From an uncultured Bacteroidota bacterium (GTDB lineage Bacteria; Bacteroidota; Bacteroidia; Bacteroidales; P3), in contig UQXW01000004.1 in the NCBI GenBank assembly GCA_900545215.1, positions 12,132-76,131 of the forward strand: 64,000 bases of DNA, in the 5' to 3' direction. Under the pieces are notes generated by a model. The model saw nothing but the letters and a program-made list of their open reading frames with translations, was not told where the DNA came from and did not search any database. This document shows positions 33,928 to 43,145 of the stretch, piece after piece. The stretch's first letter is position 1. Every line of letters begins with the position of its first letter. The translations under genes and the position numbers were made by a program.

Positions 33928-35160
33928 ATGAAAAGAATACTGTTTTTTATTTTTGCATTGTTGTCCGTTATATGCGGACTTTCGCAAGTAAAATATGCAC
34001 CCATAGACAAAAGGGACTTGGAAAGAGCAGGTAGATTGCTTATGCAGGAGAGATTTTCAGGTCTTTTGTCCGCCGACAATTACCTCTCTATTGGATTCAT
34101 GGATTTCGGACCCGTAGAGCGTTTTGCAAGCTATAATCCCGTGGAGGGTGTAAGACTGAGATTAAGTGGCAGAACCAATCCCAAATTCAGCAAAAGATTT
34201 GGTTTCAAGTGGCTTTTGGCATACGGAACGGAAGACAAAAAATTCAAATACGGACTTTCAGCCGGCATAAGCCTCAAACGCAAGCCGGCTTCTGTTTATG
34301 CTTTTCCAGCCAATGCCTTGACCCTTTCATACGAAGACAATACTTATATGCCTAATACAGCAAATTATGATGTGCTTTACTATTCCTTCGCTCCATGGAG
34401 GAACTACTACCTTTCCTATAACCGTAAAATTTCGATAACATACCTTTACGAATTACGTTCGGGTCTCGGATTTTCTCCTGCCGTGGGACTTCGCAATCTT
34501 TATTCCAATGTTTACTATGACGGGGAAACGAGTTTTGAGACACTTGATAAAGATTACTCATATTTGAACGCAGGAATGGAAATCTTTTTCCGTCCCTCAC
34601 GGAAACGAAAGAACAAAAAAAGTCTGAACTCCCGCTTGAACGAACTCCCGACAAACCTTTCTGCGAATTACACACACAACTTTCTTTTGAATGATTACAG
34701 GAAATCATACGGCACAGTATCGTTTACAATATCCGAAAGACTGTTCATAGGGAAAAGAATGGCAACAGATATAATGTTGAAAGGCGGAAAGATAATAGGA
34801 AATACTAACCAAGGGCTTTATTTCACCCCTATGCAATCTTTCGGAATAATATCAGATACTTATGGTTTCAACCTTCTTGCTTTCGATAAGCGGTTTTACA
34901 GAAAAGAATACATACAATGTTTTCTGCAAATAAACTCAGGAGGATTTTTCTCCGACATGATACCTTTTTTGAAACAATACAGAATGAACGAATTCGTATA
35001 TGGCAAAGCACTATACGGCGAATACAAACCATATTACGAAATCGGCATGGGTGTGGATAACATATTGTCATGTCTTGGCGTGGAAATAATACGTTCCTTC
35101 TCTACGGAAGAAGACGCACACGGCGGATACTGGGGTTGCAGGCTGAGATTGAAGTATTAG
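33928..35160 (+). CDS. Secreted beta-rich protein, possibly related to the DUF5686 C-terminal barrel
   Basis: 410 residues from ATG at 33928 (MKRILFFIFALLSVICGLSQ), which gives a clean signal peptide. A reading from 33823 would overlap the upstream gene and lose it. The mature part is rich in alternating Tyr/Phe and polar residues, consistent with an outer-membrane beta-barrel, and ends in an aromatic residue preceded by Lys-Leu, as barrels often do. YYEIGMGVDNILSCLGVEI resembles the end of DUF5686 proteins, but the usual carboxypeptidase-regulatory-like N-terminal domain is absent. Function unknown. 7 bp after the flavoprotein. Confidence 0.75.
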   Translation: MKRILFFIFALLSVICGLSQVKYAPIDKRDLERAGRLLMQERFSGLLSADNYLSIGFMDFGPVERFASYNPVEGVRLRLSGRTNPKFSKRFGFKWLLAYGTEDKKFKYGLSAGISLKRKPASVYAFPANALTLSYEDNTYMPNTANYDVLYYSFAPWRNYYLSYNRKISITYLYELRSGLGFSPAVGLRNLYSNVYYDGETSFETLDKDYSYLNAGMEIFFRPSRKRKNKKSLNSRLNELPTNLSANYTHNFLLNDYRKSYGTVSFTISERLFIGKRMATDIMLKGGKIIGNTNQGLYFTPMQSFGIISDTYGFNLLAFDKRFYRKEYIQCFLQINSGGFFSDMIPFLKQYRMNEFVYGKALYGEYKPYYEIGMGVDNILSCLGVEIIRSFSTEEDAHGGYWGCRLRLKY

Positions 35161-35743
35161 AAAGCACCTTTCACTCAATATTACCTTAAAACCAAAAATC
35201 GAATCGGATTTCGTACACATTTTTTAGTCCTTACAAACTCAAAAAGGAGTAATCACGGCGAAACCAATCTTTAAGCATTTGCCACGAAAACTTTTGTGAT
35301 AAGATTGTAAGAGGAATGGCAAATGTCTTTCGCAATTCGACAAAACGCATTGCAGGATAACGTGAAAACAATCAATATTTTGACAAACGTAGGTTACGTA
35401 TTGCTTCCAAAAACTTTGCTGACGGATTTATATGCCATTCTTCCATTTGTTGCGTAATGTTTTTGTACATCTTGGGTATAGAAAATGATGACACGCTTGC
35501 CACGGATTTATCTGACGATAACCTTTATGATTCGATTATCCGCAAGTCCTTGTCGCGTAATGAGGAAAATTGTACATTTGGTTTCATGATTAAATGGGTA
35601 ACGAAGGTAAATATAGGCATTTTCAAACTCGAAGCAGAAAGTGAAATTCCCTTTTTGTTTCGCTTACATCGTTATTCTCTTTCTGTTATAAAGCATTATC
35701 GGTAAAATGAACTCAAGAAGGCTATCAAATTCCGGACAAAATA
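35161..35743. other. Intergenic region without a convincing gene
   Basis: About 580 bp between the secreted protein and the tRNA operon terminator. An 82-codon open frame at 35457-35705 has no recognisable family, weak composition and no start signal. No phased array is seen here. It may hold decayed sequence. Confidence 0.4.
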
Positions 35744-35774
35744 AAAGCGACAACCTATTAAAAGTCGCCGCTTT
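35744..35774 (-). terminator. Candidate terminator of the tRNA Ser-Pro-Arg operon
   Basis: On the minus strand AAAGC/GCTTT and GAC/GTC arms form a stem with a 3-nt bulge, followed by TATTTTG, 24 bp past the 3' end of tRNA-Arg. Confidence 0.5.
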
Positions 35775-35797
35775 CCACAATTAACCCACTATTTTTG

Positions 35798-35871
35798 TGA
35801 TCTAGCCAGGATTCGAACCTGGGACCTACTGCTTAGAAGGCAGTTGCTCTATCCAGCTGAGCTACTAGACC
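35798..35871 (-). tRNA. tRNA-Arg (TCT)
   Basis: Minus strand: acceptor GGTCTAG/CTAGATC, anticodon stem ACTGC/GCAGT with loop CTTCTAA (TCT), T-loop TTCGAAT, discriminator A, no encoded CCA. Confidence 0.97.
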
Positions 35872-35875
35872 CCTC

Positions 35876-35905
35876 AAAAAAAAGAACCAGTCCCATGGTT
35901 CTTTT
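35876..35905 (-). terminator. Terminator-like hairpin between tRNA-Pro and tRNA-Arg
   Basis: Minus strand: AAAAGAACCA (35905-35896) pairs with TGGTTCTTTT (35889-35880), loop of 6, followed by a T-run. It lies inside the tRNA operon, immediately after tRNA-Pro, so it may reduce tRNA-Arg expression or act as a processing signal. Confidence 0.65.
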
Positions 35906-35906
35906 G

Positions 35907-35981
35907 TCGGGGTAGCAGGATTCGAACCTGCGGCCTCCACATCCCAAATGTGGCGCGATAACCGGACTACGCTATACCCCG
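35907..35981 (-). tRNA. tRNA-Pro (TGG)
   Basis: Minus strand: acceptor CGGGGTA/TACCCCG, anticodon stem CCACA/TGTGG with loop TTTGGGA (TGG), T-loop TTCGAAT, discriminator A, no encoded CCA. Confidence 0.97.
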
Positions 35982-36018
35982 TTTTACCTTTCCCCCAACC
36001 ACTCGTTTCGGAAAGACT

Positions 36019-36108
<90 letters not shown>

Positions 36109-36149
36109 AATTCCATTCAACCCTAACGGTTACGTGCGAATTGGGATTG

Positions 36150-36180
36150 CAAAATTACATTTTTTCTCCGACATACCAAA
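36150..36180 (-). promoter_or_regulatory. Stable-RNA promoter for the tRNA Ser-Pro-Arg operon
   Basis: Minus strand: TTTGGT (TTTG at 36180-36177), a 19-bp spacer and TAATTTTG (36157-36150). The tRNA-Ser 5' end is at 36108. Same extended layout as the tRNA-Asn and tRNA-Thr promoters, one base shorter in the spacer. Confidence 0.7.
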
Positions 36181-36288
36181 TCTTTTTCCATGAAAAATGA
36201 AAATTAAATTCTATCTCACAAAATATCAGTCGATTAAAATTGCAAAGAATTTCATTCAAATCGAGAAATAAAGCGTACATCAAGCAAT

Positions 36289-36471
36289 TCATACCTTGGC
36301 TTTTGTTTTTGCGACAGTCAAAATACAGCATTCATAGAGCAAATACATCGGAAGAGAGACCAAAATCAATGTAAAGACATCCGGCGGAGTTATTATAGCC
36401 GAAACAACAAGAACAGCTACAAAAGCATGTCTGCGATAATGCCTCAAAAAATCGACCGTTAATACATTCTT
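36289..36471 (-). pseudogene. tatC: 3' fragment of tatC
   Basis: On the minus strand 60 codons remain open to a TGA at 36289. The peptide contains FLRHYRRHAFVAVLVV, SAIITPPDVFTLILVSLP and MYLLYECCIL, the C-terminal part of TatC (conserved TPPD and LLYE), the twin-arginine translocase membrane receptor. An in-frame TAA (36472-36474) blocks it upstream, there is no start codon, and the first ~200 residues of TatC are absent. On its upstream side the sequence runs into a phased CGGCG array. I read this as a truncated leftover of a lost or relocated gene. It lies downstream of the rsfS region and about 110 bp from the tRNA promoter. Confidence 0.8.
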
Positions 36472-36556
36472 TTAGCTAAAATGAATGCTTGTTTTGCCGA
36501 AACACACATGGATTTGTCCGAAAATAGGGAGAAATCGCACAATAGGAAAAAGGTGG

Positions 36557-36668
36557 CGACGTTTCAGTGAAACTCTTCCGCCGTTTGGCTGAATCGAATC
36601 GCCGTTCCACTAAAATAAAACGCCGAAAGAATTTTCTCAATCGGCGTTTGGTTGTGGTCGAATCGGCG
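36557..36668. repeat. Phased CGGCG array, locus D
   Basis: Cores at 36557 (CGACG), 36579, 36600, 36621 (all CGCCG), 36642 and 36664 (CGGCG), with steps of 22, 21, 21, 21 and 22 bp, set in A- and T-rich flanks. It lies between the tatC remnant (-) and the rsfS promoter (+), so unlike other loci it is upstream of a gene. Confidence 0.88.
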
Positions 36669-36717
36669 TTTCGGTGGCGGCAGATGTTGCTTGCGAACAA
36701 ATTGTGAGGTTTTTCGT

Positions 36718-36747
36718 TTTGATATACCGTATATATTCGTACCTTTG
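36718..36747 (+). promoter_or_regulatory. Promoter of the rsfS-ftsH operon
   Basis: TTTG at 36718-36721, an 18-bp spacer and TACCTTTG at 36740-36747, 24 bp before the rsfS ATG. Confidence 0.75.
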
Positions 36748-36771
36748 CAAGGAAATTCATAATACAGACTG

Positions 36772-37143
36772 ATGACAAAACAGAAGAAAGAAGCGGAAGT
36801 GCTTTCCAAGATAGCTGTCGAAGCCATAAAGTCCAAGAAAGGCAGGCAGATAACATTGATTGATTTTAACGGAGTGGAAGGTTCGTTGTTTGAATACTAC
36901 GTTCTTTGTACTGCCAATTCGCCTTCTCATGTCGATGCTTTGGCAGACGAAATCGAAAGGCAGGTCAGGGAGATGACAGGCATAAAACCCCGCAGGGTAG
37001 AGGGCTTGCAGAATTGTCAATGGGTGTTGTTGGATTATTTTGACGTTGTGATACATGTTTTCTTGGCTGAAACGAGAGAGTTCTACAACATAGAGGCGAT
37101 GTGGAAAGACGTTAAACAAATTCATTTCGAGGACGAAGAGTAG
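36772..37143 (+). CDS. rsfS: Ribosome silencing factor RsfS
   Basis: 123 residues of the RsfS/Iojap family. It binds L14 on the 50S subunit and blocks subunit joining under starvation. Signatures: YYVLCTANSPSHVDALADEI, EGLQNCQWVLLDYFDVVIHVF and the terminal REFYNIEAMW. It heads an operon in which ftsH follows after 1 bp. Confidence 0.95.
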   Translation: MTKQKKEAEVLSKIAVEAIKSKKGRQITLIDFNGVEGSLFEYYVLCTANSPSHVDALADEIERQVREMTGIKPRRVEGLQNCQWVLLDYFDVVIHVFLAETREFYNIEAMWKDVKQIHFEDEE

Positions 37144-37144
37144 T

Positions 37145-39205
37145 ATGGCAGGCAAACAAAACAATAAAGGTGGAAGACCTTTGGGCGGAGGTAAGTTCAA
37201 GTTCAACCTGTATTGGATTTACTTTTTGGTTCTCCTTACTTTGGGTGTGGTATGGTTCACCGGTGATGGCGAAAGTGCGATAAGCAAGGATATAAAGTGG
37301 GACAGATTGCAGAAGGTGCTGCTCGATAAGGATTACTCCAAGATAAATGTTGTCAATAAGGAGTTTGCGGAGGTCTATATCAAGCCCGACAAAATCAAAA
37401 ACGACAATGATTACAAGGATTTGAAACCGAAGCCGGGGTTTTTGTCCGACGGTTCCGATGTAAGCAAAGGTTTCTATATTTATAAGTTCGTCAATTACGA
37501 TGATTTTCGCGAACAGTTGAAGACGGTGGAGAATCAATGGATTGCAAAGGACACCGTGGGTATCGAAAGCGAGTTGAAGAAGCAGGAAATCATTGCCAAT
37601 CTCAGAATAAACGTCGAAAGCGAGACGAGAAAGAGTTTTTTCGGTGAAAATTCCATGTTTCTCTTCTCTCTGATTATAATGCTCGTTATATGGTTCGTCT
37701 TTTTCAGAATGATGAGAAACAGTTCTTCCGGAGGCGGAATGGGCGGTGGTATATTCAATGTGGGAAAAAGTAAGGCGAGACTTTATGATAAGGATAATGA
37801 TGTGAAGGTTACCTTTGCCGATGTCGCAGGTCTGGAGGGTGCGAAGGTGGAGGTGAAGGAGATTGTGGACTTTCTCAGAAATCCGTCGAAATATACGCAA
37901 CTCGGAGGCAAAATTCCGAAAGGTGCGTTGCTCGTAGGGCCTCCGGGAACGGGAAAGACCTTGCTGGCAAAGGCAGTGGCAGGAGAAGCAAAGGTGCCGT
38001 TCTTTTCTCTTTCTGGCAGCGACTTCGTGGAAATGTTCGTGGGTGTGGGGGCTTCCCGTGTGAGAGATTTGTTCAAGACGGCAAAGGAGAAAGCTCCGTG
38101 CATAATATTCATAGACGAGATTGATGCTATCGGCAGGGCGAGGGGAAAGAATCTGGCTTCCGGCTCGAATGATGAGAGAGAAAACACATTGAACCAACTC
38201 TTGACGGAAATGGACGGCTTCGGCACAAATGCCGGTGTGATAATTCTTGCCGCCACGAACAGGGCGGATATATTGGATAAAGCATTGCTGCGTGCCGGCA
38301 GGTTCGACAGGCAGATACATGTGGAATTGCCAGATGTGGAAGAAAGAAAAGCCATATTCAAGGTTCATACGAAGAACCTTAAATACGACAGCAAGGAGGT
38401 CGATATAGATTTCCTTGCAAAGCAAACGCCGGGTTTTTCGGGAGCGGATATTGCGAACCTGTGTAACGAAGCTGCTTTGATAGCGGCGAGGAACGATAAG
38501 AAGATTATAGGTAAGCAGGACTTCCTTGACGCTGTGGATAGGATTATAGGCGGATTGGAAAAGAAAACGAAAATAATCAAGCCCAAGGAAAAACGTACCA
38601 TCGCTTACCATGAGGCAGGTCATGCTTCGGTCAGTTGGCTTTTGGAACATGCGAATCCTTTGGTAAAGGTTACAATAGTGCCGCGAGGCTCCGCTTTGGG
38701 TGCGGCATGGTACCTTCCTGAGGAGCGACAGATTACAACCACGGCTCAGTTGATGGATCAAATGGTTTCTTTGCTCGGAGGACGTGCGGCAGAGGAGTTG
38801 GTGTTCGGAGAAGTCTCCACGGGAGCATTGAACGATTTGGAAAGGGTAACCAAGCAGGCGTATGCAATGGTTGTTTATTACGGTTTGGATAAGGAAATCG
38901 GCAATTTGAGTTTCTACGATTCCACGGGACAGAGCGAATACGGCTTCCAGAAACCGTTCAGCGAGAAAACGGCAGAGAAAATCGATGACAGGATACATGG
39001 AATGGTCGAAGCAGCGTATGCGAAAGCCAAATCCATATTGTCGGAGAACAGGGAGAAGTTGGACGCTTTGGCAGCCATACTCATAGACAGGGAAGTCATA
39101 TTCAGGGAAGACGTGGAAAAAATTTACGGAAAGCGTCCGTGGAATGACGAGACAGAGCAAGCGGAAGAGAAATCTTCGACAAAAGATACAAAAGCGGAAG
39201 AATAG
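37145..39205 (+). CDS. ftsH: ATP-dependent zinc metalloprotease FtsH
   Basis: 686 residues. A membrane-bound AAA+ protease that degrades misfolded membrane proteins and regulators. Two membrane helices (about 20-38 and 170-190) flank a periplasmic domain. Walker A is GPPGTGKT (near 265), Walker B IIFIDEIDAIG, then the second region of homology NRADILDKALLRAGRFDRQ. The zinc motif is HEAGH (His at 489). An acidic, Lys-rich C-terminal tail ends the protein. Full length. Precedes a LUD gene by 3 bp. Confidence 0.97.
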   Translation: MAGKQNNKGGRPLGGGKFKFNLYWIYFLVLLTLGVVWFTGDGESAISKDIKWDRLQKVLLDKDYSKINVVNKEFAEVYIKPDKIKNDNDYKDLKPKPGFLSDGSDVSKGFYIYKFVNYDDFREQLKTVENQWIAKDTVGIESELKKQEIIANLRINVESETRKSFFGENSMFLFSLIIMLVIWFVFFRMMRNSSSGGGMGGGIFNVGKSKARLYDKDNDVKVTFADVAGLEGAKVEVKEIVDFLRNPSKYTQLGGKIPKGALLVGPPGTGKTLLAKAVAGEAKVPFFSLSGSDFVEMFVGVGASRVRDLFKTAKEKAPCIIFIDEIDAIGRARGKNLASGSNDERENTLNQLLTEMDGFGTNAGVIILAATNRADILDKALLRAGRFDRQIHVELPDVEERKAIFKVHTKNLKYDSKEVDIDFLAKQTPGFSGADIANLCNEAALIAARNDKKIIGKQDFLDAVDRIIGGLEKKTKIIKPKEKRTIAYHEAGHASVSWLLEHANPLVKVTIVPRGSALGAAWYLPEERQITTTAQLMDQMVSLLGGRAAEELVFGEVSTGALNDLERVTKQAYAMVVYYGLDKEIGNLSFYDSTGQSEYGFQKPFSEKTAEKIDDRIHGMVEAAYAKAKSILSENREKLDALAAILIDREVIFREDVEKIYGKRPWNDETEQAEEKSSTKDTKAEE

Positions 39206-39208
39206 CAG

Positions 39209-39796
39209 ATGAAAGGCAGCTCCGGAAAGGAAAAAGTTTTGAAACTGTTGAGGGCAGCTTTGCTCGAAAAAGACGGTAACGTCGCTTCTGCCACGACGAA
39301 CTCGCCGGAGATGTATTGCCCTTTGTCGGATGAACCGCTTATGGTGTTTGCCGAAAAGTTCGTGAAGGGCAAAGGCAAGTTCGTTTATTGTGCAGACGAG
39401 AAAGAGTTCATCGATAATCTGCGTAATCTGGCGGCTTATCGGAAGTGGAACAAGATTGTTTCCTTTTCTCCGAGCCTGCAATCATATCTTGCCAAGTTCG
39501 GACTCGAGACATTCATGGATGACGAGGATACGACCGTCGGAATAGGACTTTGTCAGTCCATGATAGCTCGAACAGGCAGTATAATAATAACCTCCACACA
39601 GGGAGCGGGTACTCACTTGCGGCATTTTACGCCGATAATGGTGGTGATTGCTTTCGAGTCTCAGATACAGGAGAGCTATAGAATGACGCTTGAAAACATG
39701 CCTGAGACGCCTCCGCAATGGGTATTGAACATAAAATCCGGCGATTTGATAGAGGAGGAAATCAGAGAGTTGTATGTATTTGTTATAGCGGGTTGA
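39209..39796 (+). CDS. LUD domain protein (LutC-like)
   Basis: 195 residues with a LUD domain: VGIGLCQSMIARTGSIIITS and the terminal IREELYVFVI-type strand (EEIRELYVFVIAG). LutC and related LUD proteins take part in lactate use, but in Bacteroidota a lone LUD gene between ftsH and cdsA is common and its function is not established. The LutA-like gene at 10.3 kb is distant. Start 3 bp after ftsH. Confidence 0.88.
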   Translation: MKGSSGKEKVLKLLRAALLEKDGNVASATTNSPEMYCPLSDEPLMVFAEKFVKGKGKFVYCADEKEFIDNLRNLAAYRKWNKIVSFSPSLQSYLAKFGLETFMDDEDTTVGIGLCQSMIARTGSIIITSTQGAGTHLRHFTPIMVVIAFESQIQESYRMTLENMPETPPQWVLNIKSGDLIEEEIRELYVFVIAG

Positions 39797-39800
39797 TAAG

Positions 39801-40643
39801 ATGAAAGATTTAACAAAGAGAACAATAACAGGGGCAATATATGTTTTGAGTGTAATAGCGGCGGTATGTATCGACCGATATGTTGCAGCCGTTTACTTCG
39901 GCATGATAATGATATTGGCATTGAGGGAATTTATCTCTGTGAGTGCCAAGGCGGAAGTAAGTCTGAATGCTCCCATGATTTATTTCGTTTCCGTGTTTTC
40001 CTATCTTGCTTTGGTATCTCATGCTTTCGGCTTTGCATATTCGGCGATTGCCATGTTTGCAAGCTTGCTGTGCATTATTGCTTTGGCTATTTCGGCTTTG
40101 TATGTGAAGAGTGCAACGCCTTTTACTTCGATGGCATATTCTCTTACCGCTGTCGGTTACATTGTTTTGCCGTTGTCTTTGAGCAATCTGCTTTTCGCAA
40201 TGCACGATTACTTTGATTGCAATGTTCTTTTGAGCATTTTCATATTCGCATGGTGCAATGATACATTCGCTTACCTTGTAGGTTGCAAGTTCGGCAAGAG
40301 AAGATTGTTTGAACGCCACTCGCCCAAGAAGAGTTGGGAGGGTTTCTTCGGCGGATTTGCCGCTACGGTTCTGGCAGGTGTCGTTATGTGGCAGTTGCTT
40401 GGCGGAAACGTATATATATGGTTGCTGATGGCTGTGGTAACAACCGTTGTCGGAACATTCGGAGACCTTATCGAGTCGATGTTCAAGAGACAGATGGGGG
40501 TGAAGGACAGTGGTAATATATTGCCGGGGCATGGCGGAATACTGGACAGGTTCGATATTCTGTTGTTGGTGTTGCCTGTCATGTGGATAGTGCTTGGCAT
40601 CGTGCAGTTACTAAGTACTCGTTTCCTGGGTTTGTTGAATTGA
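39801..40643 (+). CDS. cdsA: Phosphatidate cytidylyltransferase CdsA
   Basis: 280 residues with about eight membrane helices. It makes CDP-diacylglycerol from phosphatidate and CTP. The signature FKRQMGVKDSGNILPGHGG continues into LDRFD at the C-terminus, and HSPKKSWEGFFGG lies before it. The phosphatidylserine decarboxylase gene directly follows, so the two form a phospholipid module. Confidence 0.95.
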   Translation: MKDLTKRTITGAIYVLSVIAAVCIDRYVAAVYFGMIMILALREFISVSAKAEVSLNAPMIYFVSVFSYLALVSHAFGFAYSAIAMFASLLCIIALAISALYVKSATPFTSMAYSLTAVGYIVLPLSLSNLLFAMHDYFDCNVLLSIFIFAWCNDTFAYLVGCKFGKRRLFERHSPKKSWEGFFGGFAATVLAGVVMWQLLGGNVYIWLLMAVVTTVVGTFGDLIESMFKRQMGVKDSGNILPGHGGILDRFDILLLVLPVMWIVLGIVQLLSTRFLGLLN

Positions 40644-40656
40644 AAGACATAATAAG

Positions 40657-41313
40657 ATGTATATACATAGAGAGGGCTATAAGATTAGTGCGGTTGCCAT
40701 AGTGTTGGCAATCATCATAACTTCCGTTCTTGTTTATTTTGTTCGCCATTGGCAGATCTATTGGTATGTTCTCATAGCTTTTGTATGGCTTTTGGCAGGT
40801 GTGGTGATAAGGTTCTTCCGTATTCCGAAGAGAGAGTTGGTGCATAATCCCAATCAGGTGATCGGCTCTGCCGATGGTACGATAGTGGTGGTCGAAAAGG
40901 TTTACGAGCCGGAGGTGTTGAAGCAGGAGTGCATTCAGATTTCCACTTTCATGTCCCCGAATAATGTTCACGTCAATCGTTATCCGATAAGCGGCAAGAT
41001 AATTTATACTAATTACCATAGCGGAAAGTATCTCATTGCAAAGCACCCCAAGAGTTCCACTTTGAACGAGAGAACGACCATTTGCATAGAAAACGAGAAG
41101 GGTCAGAAGGTCGTTGTCCGTCAGATAGCCGGTGCTTTGGCAAGAAGGATTGTGTGTTATGCCAAGGAGGGGGAGACGGTTACGCAGGGAGCGGAGCTCG
41201 GCTTCATAAAGTTCGGTTCGAGGGTTGATTTGTTCATTCCTTTGGAGGCTTGCGTGCATGTGGATTTGGAGGATAAGGTGAAGGGTGGGCTTTCCATTTT
41301 GGCAAGTCTGTGA
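40657..41313 (+). CDS. psd: Phosphatidylserine decarboxylase family protein
   Basis: 218 residues, the short PSD type typical of Bacteroidota, which makes phosphatidylethanolamine. Two N-terminal membrane helices (about 10-28 and 33-50). The self-cleavage and pyruvoyl-forming site is KFGSRVD with Ser188, splitting beta and alpha chains. MSPNNVHVNRYPISG carries the conserved His. 13 bp after cdsA. Confidence 0.94.
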   Translation: MYIHREGYKISAVAIVLAIIITSVLVYFVRHWQIYWYVLIAFVWLLAGVVIRFFRIPKRELVHNPNQVIGSADGTIVVVEKVYEPEVLKQECIQISTFMSPNNVHVNRYPISGKIIYTNYHSGKYLIAKHPKSSTLNERTTICIENEKGQKVVVRQIAGALARRIVCYAKEGETVTQGAELGFIKFGSRVDLFIPLEACVHVDLEDKVKGGLSILASL

Positions 41314-41362
41314 TTGGGTTTTCGTAACATGGGTTCGACTTCTTTTATAAATATATAAGGAA

Positions 41363-42085
41363 ATGGATTACGAGGATTTGGCATTGCATGGGCAGCTTTT
41401 GTATGAGGATAACCATCTTTTGGTGGTGAACAAACGTCCTTCTCAGATTGTGCATGCTGATAAGAGCGGAGATGTTTCCTTGGAGGAAGAAGTGAAGCAT
41501 TATTTGAAGTTGAAGTATGCCAAGCCGGGGAATGTTTTTTGCGGTGTCGTTCATCGTTTGGACAGACCGGTGAGCGGGGCTGTTATATTCGCAAAGACGG
41601 GTAAGGCTTTGGAGCGTCTCAATGCGATGATAAAGGAACATGAGATAAGCAAAACCTATTGGGCGATAGTGCGTAACATGCCTCCTTTGCAGAAAGGGAC
41701 GTTATGCGATTATCTTTTGAGAAACGAAAGTCGCAACAAGACATACGTGACCAAGGATACGAAGAGGGGAAAGTATGCCGAATTGGATTATGAACTTATT
41801 GCAAGCGGAGATAATTACAATCTGTTGAAGGTAAACCTGAAAACGGGCAGACATCATCAGATAAGGGTGCAACTTGCCAATATAGGCTGTCCGATAAAGG
41901 GCGATTTGAAATATGGCTTTGCACGCAGCAACAGCGATGGCTCCATTTCCTTGCATGCAAGAGAGCTTCGCTTTGTTCACCCTGTGAGTAAAAAAGAAAT
42001 ATACATAGAAGCACCGGTGCCGGAGGGCGTTCTCTGGCAGTACTTCGAGAATTTGATGAAATCAGAAAACAATAGATATGAATAG
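41363..42085 (+). CDS. RluA-family pseudouridine synthase
   Basis: 240 residues. The catalytic motif is VVHRLDRPVSG with Asp67, and the later KTGRHHQIRVQLA is also conserved. There is no S4 domain, so it is of the short RluA/TruC/RluC-like kind. The target uridine cannot be told. It overlaps the thioredoxin gene by 8 bp. Confidence 0.93.
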   Translation: MDYEDLALHGQLLYEDNHLLVVNKRPSQIVHADKSGDVSLEEEVKHYLKLKYAKPGNVFCGVVHRLDRPVSGAVIFAKTGKALERLNAMIKEHEISKTYWAIVRNMPPLQKGTLCDYLLRNESRNKTYVTKDTKRGKYAELDYELIASGDNYNLLKVNLKTGRHHQIRVQLANIGCPIKGDLKYGFARSNSDGSISLHARELRFVHPVSKKEIYIEAPVPEGVLWQYFENLMKSENNRYE

Positions 42086-43145
42086 AACAGTTTTATGTTT
42101 GGCATTGGCTGCAATGCCTTTTTTGAGTTTTGCACAAAAGGATTGTCGTGTAGAGGGAAAGGCAAATCCGGAGCAGGTAGGACGGTATGTGTATATCGTT
42201 TATGGAAATCAAATAACCGATAGTGTAAAGGTGAATAAGAATGCGGAGTTTTCGTTTGCCTTGAAGGCTGATGATAAACTTTATACATGTGCCGAATATG
42301 GTGGAAGAGATGTATTGGCTTTTGTGAGCGAGAAAGGTAAGGTGGAATTGAATTTGAGGGATATGTCTTGCAAGGGCGGAGAACTTAACAAACAGGTGTC
42401 TTTGTTCTCTTCTGCTTCCGATGATGCTTGGAAACGTTATGAGAATACGGCTGCGGAAATAAAGGCAAAACCGATTTCCGAGGCTGATAAGGAAAAGGAA
42501 CAGGACGCACTCTACGAAGAAACGGTCAAGGGTTTGCAACAGATCGGGGAAGAAGCCATGTCCCGTCTTGCGGATAAGGAGGCGGCAGGTTGGATGCTTG
42601 CATCGCTTTCCTATTACTACTCTTCGGAGGATTTCTTCAAGCAGTATGACAAGCTATCGGGCGAAGCGAAGAACTATCCGGGGCTTCAAACCGCTTATAA
42701 GGCTTTTGAGGCGTTGAGGAATACCTCGGAGGGAAAGATGTTTACGGATTTCACGATAGAGAATGGCGGATTGAAAGGGGAGAAGGTGAAGTTCTCGGAT
42801 TATGTAGGAAAGGGAAAATACACCTTGGTGGACTTTTGGGCAACGTGGTGCGGTCCTTGCAAGAGGGAAATTCCCAATGTGAGAAATATTTATAAGGAGT
42901 TCGGGGACAAAATCACTGTTTTGAGTGTTGCCGTTTGGGATAAGAGGGCTGCGACTGAGAAGTTCATAGAGAAGAATGACATGCCTTGGAATCACATAAT
43001 AGACGCTCAACAAATTCCGACGGATATTTACGGTATTCAAGGTATTCCTCAGATAATGCTTTTTGCTCCCGACGGAACGATTGTCAAGAGAGACTTGCGC
43101 GGAGAGGAAATCCGAAAGGTGTTGGAAAACGTATTGGAAAAATAA
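42078..43145 (+). CDS. TlpA-like thioredoxin with N-terminal DUF4369-like domain, exported
   Basis: 355 residues. A signal peptide (MNRTVLCLALAAMPFLSFAQ) is followed by about 200 residues resembling the DUF4369 region, then a TlpA/AhpC-TSA fold with FWATWCGPCK (active-site cysteines about 258 and 261) and the cis-Pro GIPQIMLF. It is a periplasmic thiol-disulfide oxidoreductase, common in Bacteroidota. The partner is unknown. Confidence 0.92.
   Translation: MNRTVLCLALAAMPFLSFAQKDCRVEGKANPEQVGRYVYIVYGNQITDSVKVNKNAEFSFALKADDKLYTCAEYGGRDVLAFVSEKGKVELNLRDMSCKGGELNKQVSLFSSASDDAWKRYENTAAEIKAKPISEADKEKEQDALYEETVKGLQQIGEEAMSRLADKEAAGWMLASLSYYYSSEDFFKQYDKLSGEAKNYPGLQTAYKAFEALRNTSEGKMFTDFTIENGGLKGEKVKFSDYVGKGKYTLVDFWATWCGPCKREIPNVRNIYKEFGDKITVLSVAVWDKRAATEKFIEKNDMPWNHIIDAQQIPTDIYGIQGIPQIMLFAPDGTIVKRDLRGEEIRKVLENVLEK

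Noticed and set aside
35457..35705. ORF of 82 codons in the gap before the tRNA operon
   Set aside because: No family, no promoter or ribosome-binding signal, not supported by position.
37112..39481. Minus-strand ORF of 789 codons opposite ftsH
   Set aside because: Antisense shadow of ftsH and the LUD gene, with no recognisable domain.
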